64,000 nt of DNA from Cohnella ginsengisoli (GCF_029525555.1 NZ_JAPDHZ010000002.1:1401868-1465867), one strand, 5' to 3'. Positions 36,065 to 45,161 are shown, counted from the first letter of the stretch. Made by a program: numbers and translations. The notes: a model not told the origin generated them from the sequence alone.

Positions 36065-36360
36065 TTGTTCACCGCCTGTTGCGTGATTCCCAGTTCGCGC
36101 GATATTTCGCGTTCTGTTTTCCCGTCGACGATCAGCTTCTGCATGACGGTTCTGCTTGGATACGATGGTATCGCTAAAAGCACCTCCTGCACGAAAAGCA
36201 TGGAAATCGCCTGATCCGCAGGCTCTCCCATATCGGTTCGCTCGGCCGCGGCGATCGCGAGTTCCCGGTTCATTCGGGATCGATTGCGATATTGCATGCG
36301 CCAGGCGGCTCGCGTCAGCCGCTGTCTGAATTCCGCGAACAAGGTCAACTCGTCGCCCAT
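36007..36360 (-). CDS. Sigma-70 region 4-like protein (SigO-like half)
   Basis: 117 residues from the ATG at 36360, chosen because AAAGGAGG is six bases upstream; the ATG two codons earlier abuts that site. The C-terminal half is a region 4 helix-turn-helix (MQKLIVDGKTEREISRELGITQQAVNKCKQRAVAAL, shown in parts: EREISRELGITQQAVNKCKQ) that would read a -35 box. Region 2 is missing and is apparently supplied by the next gene. It is first in the operon, so the operon may encode its own sigma factor and be self-regulated. Confidence 0.7.
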   Translation of the reverse strand: MGDELTLFAEFRQRLTRAAWRMQYRNRSRMNRELAIAAAERTDMGEPADQAISMLFVQEVLLAIPSYPSRTVMQKLIVDGKTEREISRELGITQQAVNKCKQRAVAALRRQMSSSAN

Positions 36361-36421
36361 TTCCATCCTCCTTTAACCGCAGCGTATTTCCTTCTCATCA
36401 ATGTAGGAGCCTGACTTTCCC

Positions 36422-36451
36422 ATTATACAACCAGAAAAAGAACATTTGTTC
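36422..36451 (-). promoter_or_regulatory. Candidate promoter and inverted repeat of the peptide operon
   Basis: On the minus strand a perfect TATAAT (36422-36427) has no TTGACA-like -35. At the -35 distance lies GAACAAATGTTC (36440-36451), a perfect inverted repeat with the GAAC-N4-GTTC core of Bacillus LexA boxes but without its flanking C/G. It may be a recognition site for the operon's own sigma pair, a LexA site, or chance. The remaining 36452-36570 shows only a TTCCCA/TGGGAA hairpin. Confidence 0.35.
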
Positions 36452-36570
36452 CCATGCTTTTGGGAAGATTTTTGCTGCAGCCGATTTCATTTGCCCCTTT
36501 TTGCGGAGTTTGTCGAAACAATTCTAGTTCTATGAACGTCTAATTCAGTAGAATCGGGAGGGATATAGAA

Positions 36571-37576
36571 ATGAAAATAGGAAGATGGCTGATCGCGGGC
36601 GCAGTCGTCGCGGTCGTTATATGGAAAGCGGACGATATCATTGGAACGGACAAGCAGCAAAGCGCCGCGCCGCCGGCCGTCACGGAGACCGCATCGGCTT
36701 CAGCCGCGCCTTCGGACAGTTCCGTAGATACGAGCACGAACGAAGCGACGCCAAGCGCGGAACCCACGGGCACGGCTACGCCGTCTACGGATTCTCCATC
36801 GCCGTCGAAGGACGCCGACCCCGACGGTTCTTCAACGGCAATGCCCGAATCGTCCGGCAAACCCTCGGATCCCTCCGATGAGTCGAATGATAGCGCCGGT
36901 TCGGACAGCTTGAACGCGCTGCTTCAGCTTAATGCGCCGGACAAGACGATCGAGGTGGGCAAAAATGGCGTAGCGACCGTGACGAACTCCGACAGCATGC
37001 TCGTTCTGGTCAATAAGAAGCGGGAGCTTTCTTCCACTTATGCGCCGGACGATCTCGTCAAGCCGGATGTCGAATTTTCGTTTTCCGGCGATTCGCCCAA
37101 GCAAAAAATGAGGAAGACCGCGGCGGGAGCGCTGGAAAAGCTGTTCGCAGGCGCCAAAAAAAGACGGGATTACGCTAAAAGCGGTCTCCGGCTACCGCTC
37201 CTATGCGACGCAAAAATCGATCTTCAGCCGCAACGCGGACTTGAAAGGCGAAGAAGTCGCGAACCGGACGAGCGCAAGACCCGGACAGAGCGAGCATCAA
37301 ACCGGCCTCGCGATGGATGTCTCCAGCGCGAGCGCCAACTACGAGCTCGAACCCAAATTCGGAGACACCAAAGAAGGCAAATGGCTGGCTGCGCACTGCG
37401 CAGAATACGGCTTCATCATCCGTTTCCTCAAAGGCGAAGAGGACGTGACGGGTTATTCGTACGAACCGTGGCACGTGCGTTACGTAGGCAAGGACGCGGC
37501 CAAACAAATCATGAAGCAAGGCGTCACCCTGGAAGCCTATCTCGAAGCTGCCGCAAATGGCGCGACTAAAGCTTAA
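36571..37576 (+). CDS. VanY-family D-Ala-D-Ala carboxypeptidase, one frameshift
   Basis: Starts at ATG 36571 behind GGGAGGGATATAG. N-terminal membrane anchor (WLIAGAVVAVVIW, residues 6-18), then a Ser/Thr/Pro/Asp-rich wall-spanning linker to about residue 110, then the peptidase. An A7 run at 37156-37162 changes frame. With A6 the sequence GAKKDGITLKAVSGYRSY leads into the metal site SEHQTGLAMD and the EPWHVRYVG end. Corrected length is about 334 residues. It trims the last D-Ala of peptidoglycan stems outside the cell. Without vanHAX around it, it is a wall enzyme, not evidence of vancomycin resistance. Confidence 0.85.
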
Positions 37577-37589
37577 ATAAAAGTCGTAA

Positions 37590-37622
37590 TAGAACGCTCG
37601 CGATCGCGAGCGTTCTTTTTTG
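37590..37622 (+). terminator. Terminator of the vanY-like gene
   Basis: AGAACGCTCGCG and CGCGAGCGTTCT form a perfect stem around AT, followed by T-rich TTTTTT. Confidence 0.85.
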
Positions 37623-37675
37623 CGGTATTTGCAGGTTAATGGTTGCTGCATAGACTGCGGTTCGGCGCGTTTTAA

Positions 37676-37790
37676 CGATATCCCCTTCGAACAGGAACAA
37701 GCGAACTTTAACACATTGATACGATATCCCCTTCGAACAGGAACATTTGTACCTCAACGCATTAGCACGCTATCCCCTTCGTTCAGGAAA
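37676..37790 (+). repeat. Dispersed intergenic repeat, copies 4-6 in tandem with 46-bp period
   Basis: CGATATCCCCTTCGAACAGG starts at 37676 and again at 37722; CGCTATCCCCTTCGTTCAGG starts at 37768. The 24-bp stretches between cores are loosely similar (both end near AAC-x-CATT). This is too few and too irregular for a CRISPR array. The stretch 37577-38101 has no gene. Confidence 0.65.
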
Positions 37791-37961
37791 TCAACTGAAG
37801 GTTATCAGGCAAGCCACTAAAATCCTTGAAAACCTCCCCCATAAAGGCCCATACAAGCTTCATCCAAACGCTCACGCCGCGATTAACTTCCGTAAAACCT
37901 TGTAAGCATTTAAACATGCATTGCAATGAAAAAACCGTTTCTCCGGACTTTTTTGCCCACA

Positions 37962-37984
37962 TTCCCTGTCTGAAGGGGATACCG
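37962..37984 (-). repeat. Dispersed intergenic repeat, copy 7
   Basis: Minus strand: GGTATCCCCTTCAGACAGGG. Opposite orientation to copies 4-6, about 170 bp away. Confidence 0.55.
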
Positions 37985-38056
37985 TTCAAATGGCTGAAAA
38001 CTGGTGCGTCGTACGCAGAAACTCAGCTGCAGGAGCGGGAACTCTCGCTTTAAAAG

Positions 38057-38089
38057 CAAAAAAGCCCCGCCAATTAAGCGGGGCTAAGA
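38057..38089 (-). terminator. Terminator of the odhAB operon
   Basis: Minus strand AGCCCCGC-TTAATTG-GCGGGGCT followed by TTTTT. Confidence 0.85.
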
Positions 38090-38101
38090 ACGATAAACCG
38101 A

Positions 38102-39383
38102 TCAGCCTTGCAGCAGCAGCGTTTCCGGATCTTCGAGCATTTCCTTTACGGCGACCAGGAAGCGGACAGCTTCGGCGCCGTCGACGATGCGGTGGTCGTA
38201 GGAGAGCGCGATATACATCATCGGACGAATCGCGACCTCGGTGTTGTTGTTGACCGCGATCGGACGGTGCTGGATCTTGTGCATGCCCAGAATGCCGACT
38301 TGCGGCGCGTTCAGGATCGGCGTGGAGAGCAGCGAGCCGAATACGCCGCCGTTCGTGATCGTGAACGTGCCGCCTTGCAGGTCGGACAGCGCAAGCGCGT
38401 TATTGCGCGCCTTGACGGCCAGATCTGCGATGGAGCGCTCGATCTCGGCGAAGCTCAGGCGGTCGGCGTCGCGAACGACGGGTACGACGAGGCCTTCCTT
38501 CGCGGATACGGCAATGCCAATATCGTAAAATTGCTTGGCGATGATATCTTCGCCGTCAATCTCCGCGTTCAGCAGCGGATATTGCTTCAACGCGCCTACA
38601 ACTGCCTTGGTGAAGAAGGACATGAAGCCGAGATTGACTTCGTTCTTTTCCTTGAACGCGTCCTTGCGGCGCTTACGAACGTCGAGGATCGCGCTCATGT
38701 CGACTTCGTTGAAGGTCGTGAGCATCGCAGCCGTGTGCTGGGCTTCGACGAGGCGAGTGGCGATCGTCTGGCGGCGGCGGGACATCTTCTTGCGCTCGTA
38801 CGGCTTGGCCGATTGGAAAGCAGGCGCGGACGGAGCCTTCGCAGCCGGTGCCGCCGGGGCGACAGGCGCGGATGCTGCAGGCTGGGCGCCCGCTGCCCGG
38901 ACGTCCTCGGGATAAATACGGCCGAGGGGGATCGCGAGCAGGCGTCTGGCTCAGATCGATGCCTTGCTCTCGGGCAAGCTTGCGGGCTGCAGGCGTCGCG
39001 GACGGTTGCCCGGCGGACGGCACGGCTGCAGGAGCAGCCGGAGCTGCGGCAGGAGCAGCATGCGCAGCAGCGGCAGGAGCCGGAGCTGCGGCGGGAGCAG
39101 GAGCTGCGGCGGGAGCAGGCGCGGCTGCAGGAGCCGCGGCACCGCCCTCGCCTTCGGCGATACGGCCGATGACTTGGCCGATCTGCACGGTATCGCCTTC
39201 GCCGAACAGCAGCTCGGTAACGACGCCCGCTTGTTCGGCGCTGATTTCCAAGTTTACTTTGTCGGTCTCGAGTTCGAGCAGCAGATCGCCGTTATTTACA
39301 TTGTCGCCTGCTTTGACGGCCCATCGCGAGATGGTGCCTTCCGTAATCGATTCGCCCATTGCCGGTACTAGAATATCTGCCAC
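38102..39383 (-). CDS. odhB: 2-oxoglutarate dehydrogenase E2, dihydrolipoyl succinyltransferase, one frameshift
   Basis: E2 core of the 2-oxoglutarate dehydrogenase complex. The N-terminal lipoyl domain carries the modified lysine in [12 protein letters not shown] (about residue 42). An Ala/Pro-rich hinge and the E1/E3-binding domain ([16 protein letters not shown]) follow. The C-terminal catalytic domain has the active-site segment [18 protein letters not shown]. The frame breaks in a G5 run at 38926-38930 (gene: [13 protein letters not shown] needs C4); corrected length is about 426 residues. It starts six bases after odhA. In a genome with intact odhA and sdh genes, a disrupted odhB is more likely a sequence error. 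Confidence 0.92.
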
Positions 39384-39389
39384 TGCGGC

Positions 39390-42263
39390 TTACCTCCCCA
39401 GGTTGTGAGTCAACGTCGGACTCTGCTTCAAAGATTGCGTCACGATATAATTCTGCTCATCCGCATGTACGTCCGCGAACCCGGTAGCGGGGCTCGCACG
39501 GTCCGGACGGCCGATATACTTGACTTCCGCGCCGGACGGCGCGATCTCGCGGATGCGGGACTCCATGTAGGTCCAGGCACCCATATTGCGAGGCTCTTCT
39601 TGCGTCCAGACGACTTCCGTGAGTTTCGGGAAGCGAGCGAACACCTTCTTGATCTCCTCGGCCGGGAACGGATAAAGCTGCTCCACGCGGACGATATGCA
39701 GCCAATCCTTGTTGCTGTCTTTGTCCTTGGACAGCGCGTCCTCGAGGTCGATGGCGACCTTGCCCGAGCAAAGAACGATACGTTCGACGCGGTCCGGCTT
39801 CGCGCCGAGGCCCGCTTGCTCGAGGATCGTCTTGAATCCGCCCTCGCCGAGTTCGGCGGCCGGCGAAGCGGCTCTCGGATTGCGAAGCAAGCTCTTCGGC
39901 GTCATGATCACGAGCGGTTTGGCTTCGTCCGTACCGGTAATCGACGCCTGACGGCGCAGCAGATGGAAATACTGCGCGGCGCTGGACAGGTTCGCTACCG
40001 TCCAGTTGTCTTCGGCGGACAACTGGAGGAAGCGTTCGAGACGGGCGCTGGAGTGCTCAGGCCCCTGTCCTTCGTAGCTATGCGGCAGCAGCATGACCAG
40101 GCTCGAACGCTCGGACCACTTGGCCCGGCCCGAAGAGATGAACTGGTCGATCAGCACCTGGGCTACGTTGGCGAAGTCGCCGAATTGCGCTTCCCATAGC
40201 ACCATCGTCTCGGGCGAATACACGTTGTAGCCGTATTCGAAGCCAAGCACGGCGGACTCGGACAGCGGGCTGTTGTGCAGGGCGAAAGAAGCCTTCGCTT
40301 GCGGCAGCGTGTGCATGGGGCAAAACGTATCGCCCGTCTCGACATCATGCAGCACCAGGTTGCGCTGGGCAAACGTCGCGGTCTCAGCGTCCTGTCCGGT
40401 CATCCGGATGGCGCGGCCGTCGGCGAGGATCGAGGCGAATGCCAGTGTTTCGGCATGGCTCCAATCGATTTTCTCCCCGTCGTTAAAGGCGCCGGCGCGG
40501 CGCTCGAGAATTTTTTGAAGCTTGGGATACAGCTTGAAGCCTTCAGGCCACTTGAGCAGTTCGGCATTTAGCTCGCGCAGCTTCGCCACTGGAACGTTCG
40601 TGGGCGCCACCGCGACAGTGGTATTCTGCTGAACCGCATGGGACTGAGGACCCTCGTGGTGATCTTCGAGGCTCTTCATTTCCTCATATGCCGCCTTGAA
40701 GACCGCGAGAACGCCATTTTTCGCTTCCTCGAACTGCGCTTCGGTCAGCTTGCCTTCTTTGACGAGACGGTCTGCGTAAACACGGCTGACGCCGGGATGC
40801 GCCTTGACCTTTTTGTAGACGGTCGGCTGCGTCGGCTCGGGATCGAGCGTCTCGTTGTGGCCGTGGCGGCGGAAGCCGATCAGGTCAATCAGGAAGTCCT
40901 TCTTGAAGCGCTGGCGATATGCGACCGCCATGCGGGCGACCGCGATCACGGCTTCAGGGTCGTCGGCATTGACGTGAACGATCGGAATCTCGAAGCCCTT
41001 GGCCGGATCGCTCGAGTATTGGGTCGACCGGGAATCGACGCTGTCGGTCGTAAAGCCGATCTTGTTGTTGACGATGATATGAATCGTACCGCCGATGCAA
41101 TAGGCGCGGAGCGTGCTCAGATTCATCGTCTCGGTGACGATGCCTTCGCCAGGGAACGCAGCATCCCCATGCATGACGATAGAAGCCGCGACGTCCATTT
41201 TATGATTCGGGTAACCACGCTGCGTACGATCGTCCTGAGCGGCGCGCGCAAAGCCCTGCACGACGGGATTGACGTACTCGAGATGACTCGGGTTGTTCGC
41301 TAGAACGACGCGCGTCTCGCCGCCCAGGGCGTTTTTCATAACATGGCGTGCGCCCAGGTGGTACTTCACATCGCCGGTGCCGCCAGCCTCGAACGTGAAG
41401 GTCCCCTCGGTCGGAGACTTCTTGCCGCTCGATGCGGAGTGCTGGAACTCGGCAAAAATCTTCGTCAACGGCTTTTGCAAAATGTGCGCGAGCACGTTCA
41501 GACGGCCGCGGTGCGCCATGCCGATCGCGATATCGCTGACGCCTTCGCCGGCCAGGTCCTGCACCATCCGGTCGACCAATGCGATCAGCGCATCGTTGCC
41601 CTCGACGGAAAAACGCTTGACACCGATGAATGTCTTCTGCAGGAAGTCCTCGAAAAGTTCGGCTTCAAGCAGACGCTTGAGCAGGTTGGCGCGTTCCGCT
41701 GCGCTCAATTGCTGAGCGGGCACCCGCTGCTCTGCAAAGTTGTTCAGCCATTGACGCTCTTCTTCGTCGGAAATATGGCTGAATTCGTAGGCGATCGTGC
41801 CGCCGTATACTTCCTTGAGCTTGGCGATCGCCTCGGCGCCGTTCGACACGCCGGCAGGCGCGCCTTCCCAGACGAGGTCCGCCGGCAATGCAGCGAGGTC
41901 CGCGTAAGTCAGGCCGTAAGTCTCGGGCTCCAGCACCTTCGCCGAAGCGACGGGGCCGATGTCCAGCGGATCGATGTCCGCGACCAGATGCCCATAGGCG
42001 CGGACATTCCAGACGAGCTTGCCCGCTAAGACCGCGTTGCGAAGCTGACGCGTATCCACGGCGACAGCCGCACCCGGCGTCGAAGCGGCTGGGCTCCGGA
42101 CCGAGCGCGGCGGCTCGCCCCACGCTTTGAATTGTTCGCGGTATTCCTGCGCGACCGACTCCGGATCGCGTAGATACATTTCGTATTGCTCTTCGATGTA
42201 GCCAAGGTTCGGGCCGTAATACTTTGCCCATGGGTTCTGATGGTCTTGCTCGCCATTCGCCAT
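39390..42263 (-). CDS. odhA: 2-oxoglutarate dehydrogenase E1 component
   Basis: 957 residues, normal for the Bacillus enzyme. A thiamine-diphosphate-dependent decarboxylase that converts 2-oxoglutarate to succinyl groups on E2. It begins NPWAKYYGPNLGYIEEQYEMYL. Substrate and cofactor segments include GMAHRGRLNVLAH, MHGDAAFPGEGIV (ThDP/Mg site) and LIGFRRHGHNETL, with the C-terminal transketolase-like EAQFGDFANVAQVLIDQF. The ribosome site is GAGGGATC, about nine bases upstream. It is first gene of the odhAB operon. Confidence 0.95.
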   Translation of the reverse strand: MANGEQDHQNPWAKYYGPNLGYIEEQYEMYLRDPESVAQEYREQFKAWGEPPRSVRSPAASTPGAAVAVDTRQLRNAVLAGKLVWNVRAYGHLVADIDPLDIGPVASAKVLEPETYGLTYADLAALPADLVWEGAPAGVSNGAEAIAKLKEVYGGTIAYEFSHISDEEERQWLNNFAEQRVPAQQLSAAERANLLKRLLEAELFEDFLQKTFIGVKRFSVEGNDALIALVDRMVQDLAGEGVSDIAIGMAHRGRLNVLAHILQKPLTKIFAEFQHSASSGKKSPTEGTFTFEAGGTGDVKYHLGARHVMKNALGGETRVVLANNPSHLEYVNPVVQGFARAAQDDRTQRGYPNHKMDVAASIVMHGDAAFPGEGIVTETMNLSTLRAYCIGGTIHIIVNNKIGFTTDSVDSRSTQYSSDPAKGFEIPIVHVNADDPEAVIAVARMAVAYRQRFKKDFLIDLIGFRRHGHNETLDPEPTQPTVYKKVKAHPGVSRVYADRLVKEGKLTEAQFEEAKNGVLAVFKAAYEEMKSLEDHHEGPQSHAVQQNTTVAVAPTNVPVAKLRELNAELLKWPEGFKLYPKLQKILERRAGAFNDGEKIDWSHAETLAFASILADGRAIRMTGQDAETATFAQRNLVLHDVETGDTFCPMHTLPQAKASFALHNSPLSESAVLGFEYGYNVYSPETMVLWEAQFGDFANVAQVLIDQFISSGRAKWSERSSLVMLLPHSYEGQGPEHSSARLERFLQLSAEDNWTVANLSSAAQYFHLLRRQASITGTDEAKPLVIMTPKSLLRNPRAASPAAELGEGGFKTILEQAGLGAKPDRVERIVLCSGKVAIDLEDALSKDKDSNKDWLHIVRVEQLYPFPAEEIKKVFARFPKLTEVVWTQEEPRNMGAWTYMESRIREIAPSGAEVKYIGRPDRASPATGFADVHADEQNYIVTQSLKQSPTLTHNLGR

Positions 42264-42330
42264 TTGTGTGATCCCTCGGTCTTCTATAAAAGTTGATTAT
42301 CGAACATAGCGGTATCGCTTATCCTCCATG

Positions 42331-42359
42331 ATTATAAAGCATTTGTTTGCGACATTAAA
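42331..42359 (-). promoter_or_regulatory. Possible odhA promoter
   Basis: Minus strand TATAAT (42331-42336) with TTTAAT 17 bp upstream. It gives a leader of about 60 bases. Between it and the sdhB terminator (42360-42549) I see no gene or clear structure. Confidence 0.4.
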
Positions 42360-42548
42360 ATAAGGATTTCCTATCGTTATGATCTCAAAATGAGAACGTT
42401 CGTCAACAAAAGCGCACATGATGTTCAGTATGCCGTTCGCACAGGAGAATTATCCCTGTAACCGGACGTTGTCCGGGTAAATGCCCCACAACATGTCCGT
42501 ATCATCTTGAAAGCGTTTTAAGCGATTATTGCAAAGGCGAAGAATAAA

Positions 42549-42595
42549 GTAAAAGCCCGGCTGCGGCCGACTTCGAGTCGGTCGTAGCCGGGCAG
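42549..42595 (-). terminator. Terminator of the sdhCAB operon
   Basis: Minus strand GCCCGGCTACGACCGAC and GTCGGCCGCAGCCGGGC arms, loop TCGAA, then TTTTACTTTATT. Confidence 0.8.
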
Positions 42596-42608
42596 GCTGG
42601 CGCGGCGA

Positions 42609-43382
42609 TTAGAAGCTCAGCCAGCGCTTGAACATATGCTTGGTCGTGTCGCGGTTGATCGCCGCGATCGACGTCGTAAGCGGAATGCCCTTCGGGCAGG
42701 AACGCACGCAGTTCTGCGAGTTGCCGCAGCCTTCGATGCCACTCTCGTCTTCCATGAGCGCCTCAAGACGCTCGTGCGCGTTCATCTCGCCCGTCGGGTG
42801 AGCGTTGAACAGGCGGACCTGCGAGATCGGCGCGGGGCCGATGAAGCTAGAACGGTCGTTGACGTTCGGGCAAGCCTCGAGGCAAACGCCGCAAGTCATG
42901 CACTTGGACAGTTCGTACGCCCATTGACGCTTAGTCTCGGCCATGCGAGGGCCCGGTCCGAGATCGTACGTGCCGTCGATCGGAATCCAAGCCTTGACTT
43001 TCTTGAGCGCGTTGAACATGCGCTCGCGGTTGATGACCAGGTCGCGAACGACAGGGAACGTGGACATCGGCTCAACGCGAACCGGCTGCTCGAGCTTGTC
43101 GATCAGCGCGGAGCAGGCTTGGCGCGGCTTGCCGTTGATGACCATGGAGCAGGCGCCGCACACTTCCTCGAGGCAATTCGACTCCCAGACGACCGGCGTC
43201 GTCTTGGCGCCGTCCGCCTTGACGGGATTCCGCTGAATCTCCATCAGCGCGCTGATGACGTTCATGTTCGGACGGTACGGAATCTCGAATTCTTCCGTAT
43301 AGGGGGCGGCGTCCGGCTTTTCCTGACGCTTGATGATGAATTTGACGGTGCGCTTGGCGGTCGCGGTAGCAGTATCTGCCAT
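42609..43382 (-). CDS. sdhB: Succinate dehydrogenase iron-sulfur subunit
   Basis: 257 residues. It links the flavin of SdhA to the membrane quinone. The [2Fe-2S] ligands are in SNCLEEVCGACSM and the later QACS. The [4Fe-4S] cluster is in CMTCGVCLEACP. The [3Fe-4S] site is in CGNSQNCVRSCPKGIP. It starts three bases after the sdhA stop. The order C-A-B is the usual Bacillus one. Confidence 0.95.
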   Translation of the reverse strand: MADTATATAKRTVKFIIKRQEKPDAAPYTEEFEIPYRPNMNVISALMEIQRNPVKADGAKTTPVVWESNCLEEVCGACSMVINGKPRQACSALIDKLEQPVRVEPMSTFPVVRDLVINRERMFNALKKVKAWIPIDGTYDLGPGPRMAETKRQWAYELSKCMTCGVCLEACPNVNDRSSFIGPAPISQVRLFNAHPTGEMNAHERLEALMEDESGIEGCGNSQNCVRSCPKGIPLTTSIAAINRDTTKHMFKRWLSF

Positions 43383-43385
43383 CGG

Positions 43386-45143
43386 TTAGCCCTCCTTCTT
43401 CTTGTTCGAGGAGTAATCGCGAACCCGCGGTTTGATCAGGGACGTGTCGACGTCCTCGTAAGAGATCTGCGGGCCCTCGGACGTCCAGGTCGCCTTGGTC
43501 GTCTTCAGGAACTCCTCGTCGTTGCGTTCCGGGAACTCGGGCTTGTAGTGCGCGCCGCGGCTCTCGTTGCGCAGCAGGGCGCCTACCGTCATCGCTTCTG
43601 CCAGCTCCAGCATGTTCCACAGCTGGCGCGTGAAGGCGACGCCGGCATTGTTCCAGCGGGCCGTATCGTTGATGTTGATTTTCGTGTAACGCTGCTTGAG
43701 CTCTTTGATCTTGCCGATCGTTTGCTCCAGGCGGTCATTGAAGCGAACGACGGTCATGTTGTTCGTCATCCATTCGCCCAGTTCCTTATGAATCACATAG
43801 GCGTTTTCGCTGCCGTCCATCTTGAGGATGGACTCGTACTTATTCGCCTGCTTCGAACGCTCGCGCTCGAAGACGGACTCGGCGACGTCGTCCGCGGACT
43901 TTTTGAGGCCCTTGATATACTCGACGGCCTTCGGTCCGGTCACCATGCCGCCGAAGATGGCGGACAGGAGCGAGTTCGCGCCCAAACGGTTCGCGCCGTG
44001 GTATTGATAGTCGACTTCGCCGCAGGCGAACAAGCCGGGAATGTTCGTCATCTGGTTGTAGTCGACCCACAGTCCGCCCATCGAGTAGTGAACCGCCGGG
44101 AAGATCTTCATCGGGATCTTGCGCGGATCGTCGCCCGTGAACTTCTCGTAGATCTCGATGATGCCGCCGAGCTTGACGTCGAGCTCCTTCGGATCCTTGT
44201 GCGACAGGTCGAGGAATACCTTATTCTCGCCGTCGATGCCGAGCTTCTCGTCGACGCACACCGCGAAGATCTCGCGCGTCGCGATATCGCGGGGAACAAG
44301 GTTGCCGTAAGCCGGATACTTTTCCTCAAGGAAGTACCAAGGCTTGCCGTCTTTGTACGTCCAGATACGTCCGCCTTCGCCGCGAGCGGATTCGCTCATG
44401 AGGCGGTTCTTGTCGTCGCCCGGAATAGCCGTCGGGTGAATCTGGATGAACTCGCCGTTGGCGTAGTGAACGCCCTGCTGGTACACCGCGCTAGCCGCCG
44501 TGCCGGTATTGATGACCGAGTTGGTCGTCTTGCCGAAAATGATGCCCGGGCCGCCCGTCGCAAGGATGACCGCGTCTCCGCGGAACGTGACCGTATCCAT
44601 CGAGCGCAGGTCCTGCGCGGCGATGCCGCGGCAGACGCCGTCGTCGTCGACGACGACGGACGTGAATTCCCAGTGCTCGAACTTCTGGACAAGGCCCGCG
44701 ACTTCCCAGCGGCGGACCTGCTCGTCCAGCGCGTACAGCAGCTGCTGGCCGGTCGTCGCGCCCGCGAACGCCGTACGGTGGTACTGCGTGCCGCCGAACC
44801 GGCGGAAGTCGAGCAAGCCCTCCGGCGTACGGCTGAACATAACGCCCATCCGGTCCATGAGGTGGATGATGCCCGGCGCCGCTTCGCACATGGCCTTGAC
44901 CGGCGGCTGGTTCGCCAGGAAGTCGCCGCCGTATACCGTATCGTCAAAGTGCTCCCAAGGGGAGTCGCCTTCGCCCTTCGTGTTAACCGCTCCGTTGATG
45001 CCGCCCTGGGCGCATACGGAGTGGGACCGCTTGACCGGCACGAGCGAGAACAGATCGACCCGCATGCCGGCTTCCGCCGCCTTGACCGTCGCCATCAGAC
45101 CCGCAAGTCCGCCGCCGACGACAATGATTTTCTGATTAGCCAT
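43386..45143 (-). CDS. sdhA: Succinate dehydrogenase flavoprotein subunit
   Basis: 585 residues, the size of Bacillus SdhA. The N-terminal FAD-binding motif VVGGGLAGLMATVKAAEAG is followed by SHSVCAQGGINGA, whose His carries the covalent flavin. The substrate-binding and catalytic segments HPTAIPGDDKNRLMSESARGEGG and HRLGANSLLSA (here NRLGANSLLSAI) are present. It oxidises succinate to fumarate on the cytoplasmic side. It is preceded 18 bases upstream by sdhC. Confidence 0.95.
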   Translation of the reverse strand: MANQKIIVVGGGLAGLMATVKAAEAGMRVDLFSLVPVKRSHSVCAQGGINGAVNTKGEGDSPWEHFDDTVYGGDFLANQPPVKAMCEAAPGIIHLMDRMGVMFSRTPEGLLDFRRFGGTQYHRTAFAGATTGQQLLYALDEQVRRWEVAGLVQKFEHWEFTSVVVDDDGVCRGIAAQDLRSMDTVTFRGDAVILATGGPGIIFGKTTNSVINTGTAASAVYQQGVHYANGEFIQIHPTAIPGDDKNRLMSESARGEGGRIWTYKDGKPWYFLEEKYPAYGNLVPRDIATREIFAVCVDEKLGIDGENKVFLDLSHKDPKELDVKLGGIIEIYEKFTGDDPRKIPMKIFPAVHYSMGGLWVDYNQMTNIPGLFACGEVDYQYHGANRLGANSLLSAIFGGMVTGPKAVEYIKGLKKSADDVAESVFERERSKQANKYESILKMDGSENAYVIHKELGEWMTNNMTVVRFNDRLEQTIGKIKELKQRYTKININDTARWNNAGVAFTRQLWNMLELAEAMTVGALLRNESRGAHYKPEFPERNDEEFLKTTKATWTSEGPQISYEDVDTSLIKPRVRDYSSNKKKEG

Positions 45144-45161
45144 TGCTGATTCTCCCTCCGA

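Noticed and set aside
31675..36366. Methylamine dehydrogenase (mau) operon
   Set aside because: Only a MauE-like gene with thioredoxin-like partners is found. There are no large or small dehydrogenase subunits, MauG or amicyanin.
36571..37576. Vancomycin resistance gene
   Set aside because: Only a VanY-fold carboxypeptidase is present; there is no vanH, vanA/B, vanX or VanRS. VanY-like enzymes are common in wall turnover.
37676..37790. Possible CRISPR array (three repeats with 46-bp period)
   Set aside because: Only about two and a half units, the 'spacers' are similar to each other, the core also occurs singly elsewhere, and no cas gene is present.
42636..45149. 837-codon open frame on the plus strand opposite sdhB-sdhA
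   Set aside because: It is an antisense shadow of two GC-rich genes with intact catalytic motifs. Its translation is Arg/Asp/Leu-rich with no domain and no ribosome site.
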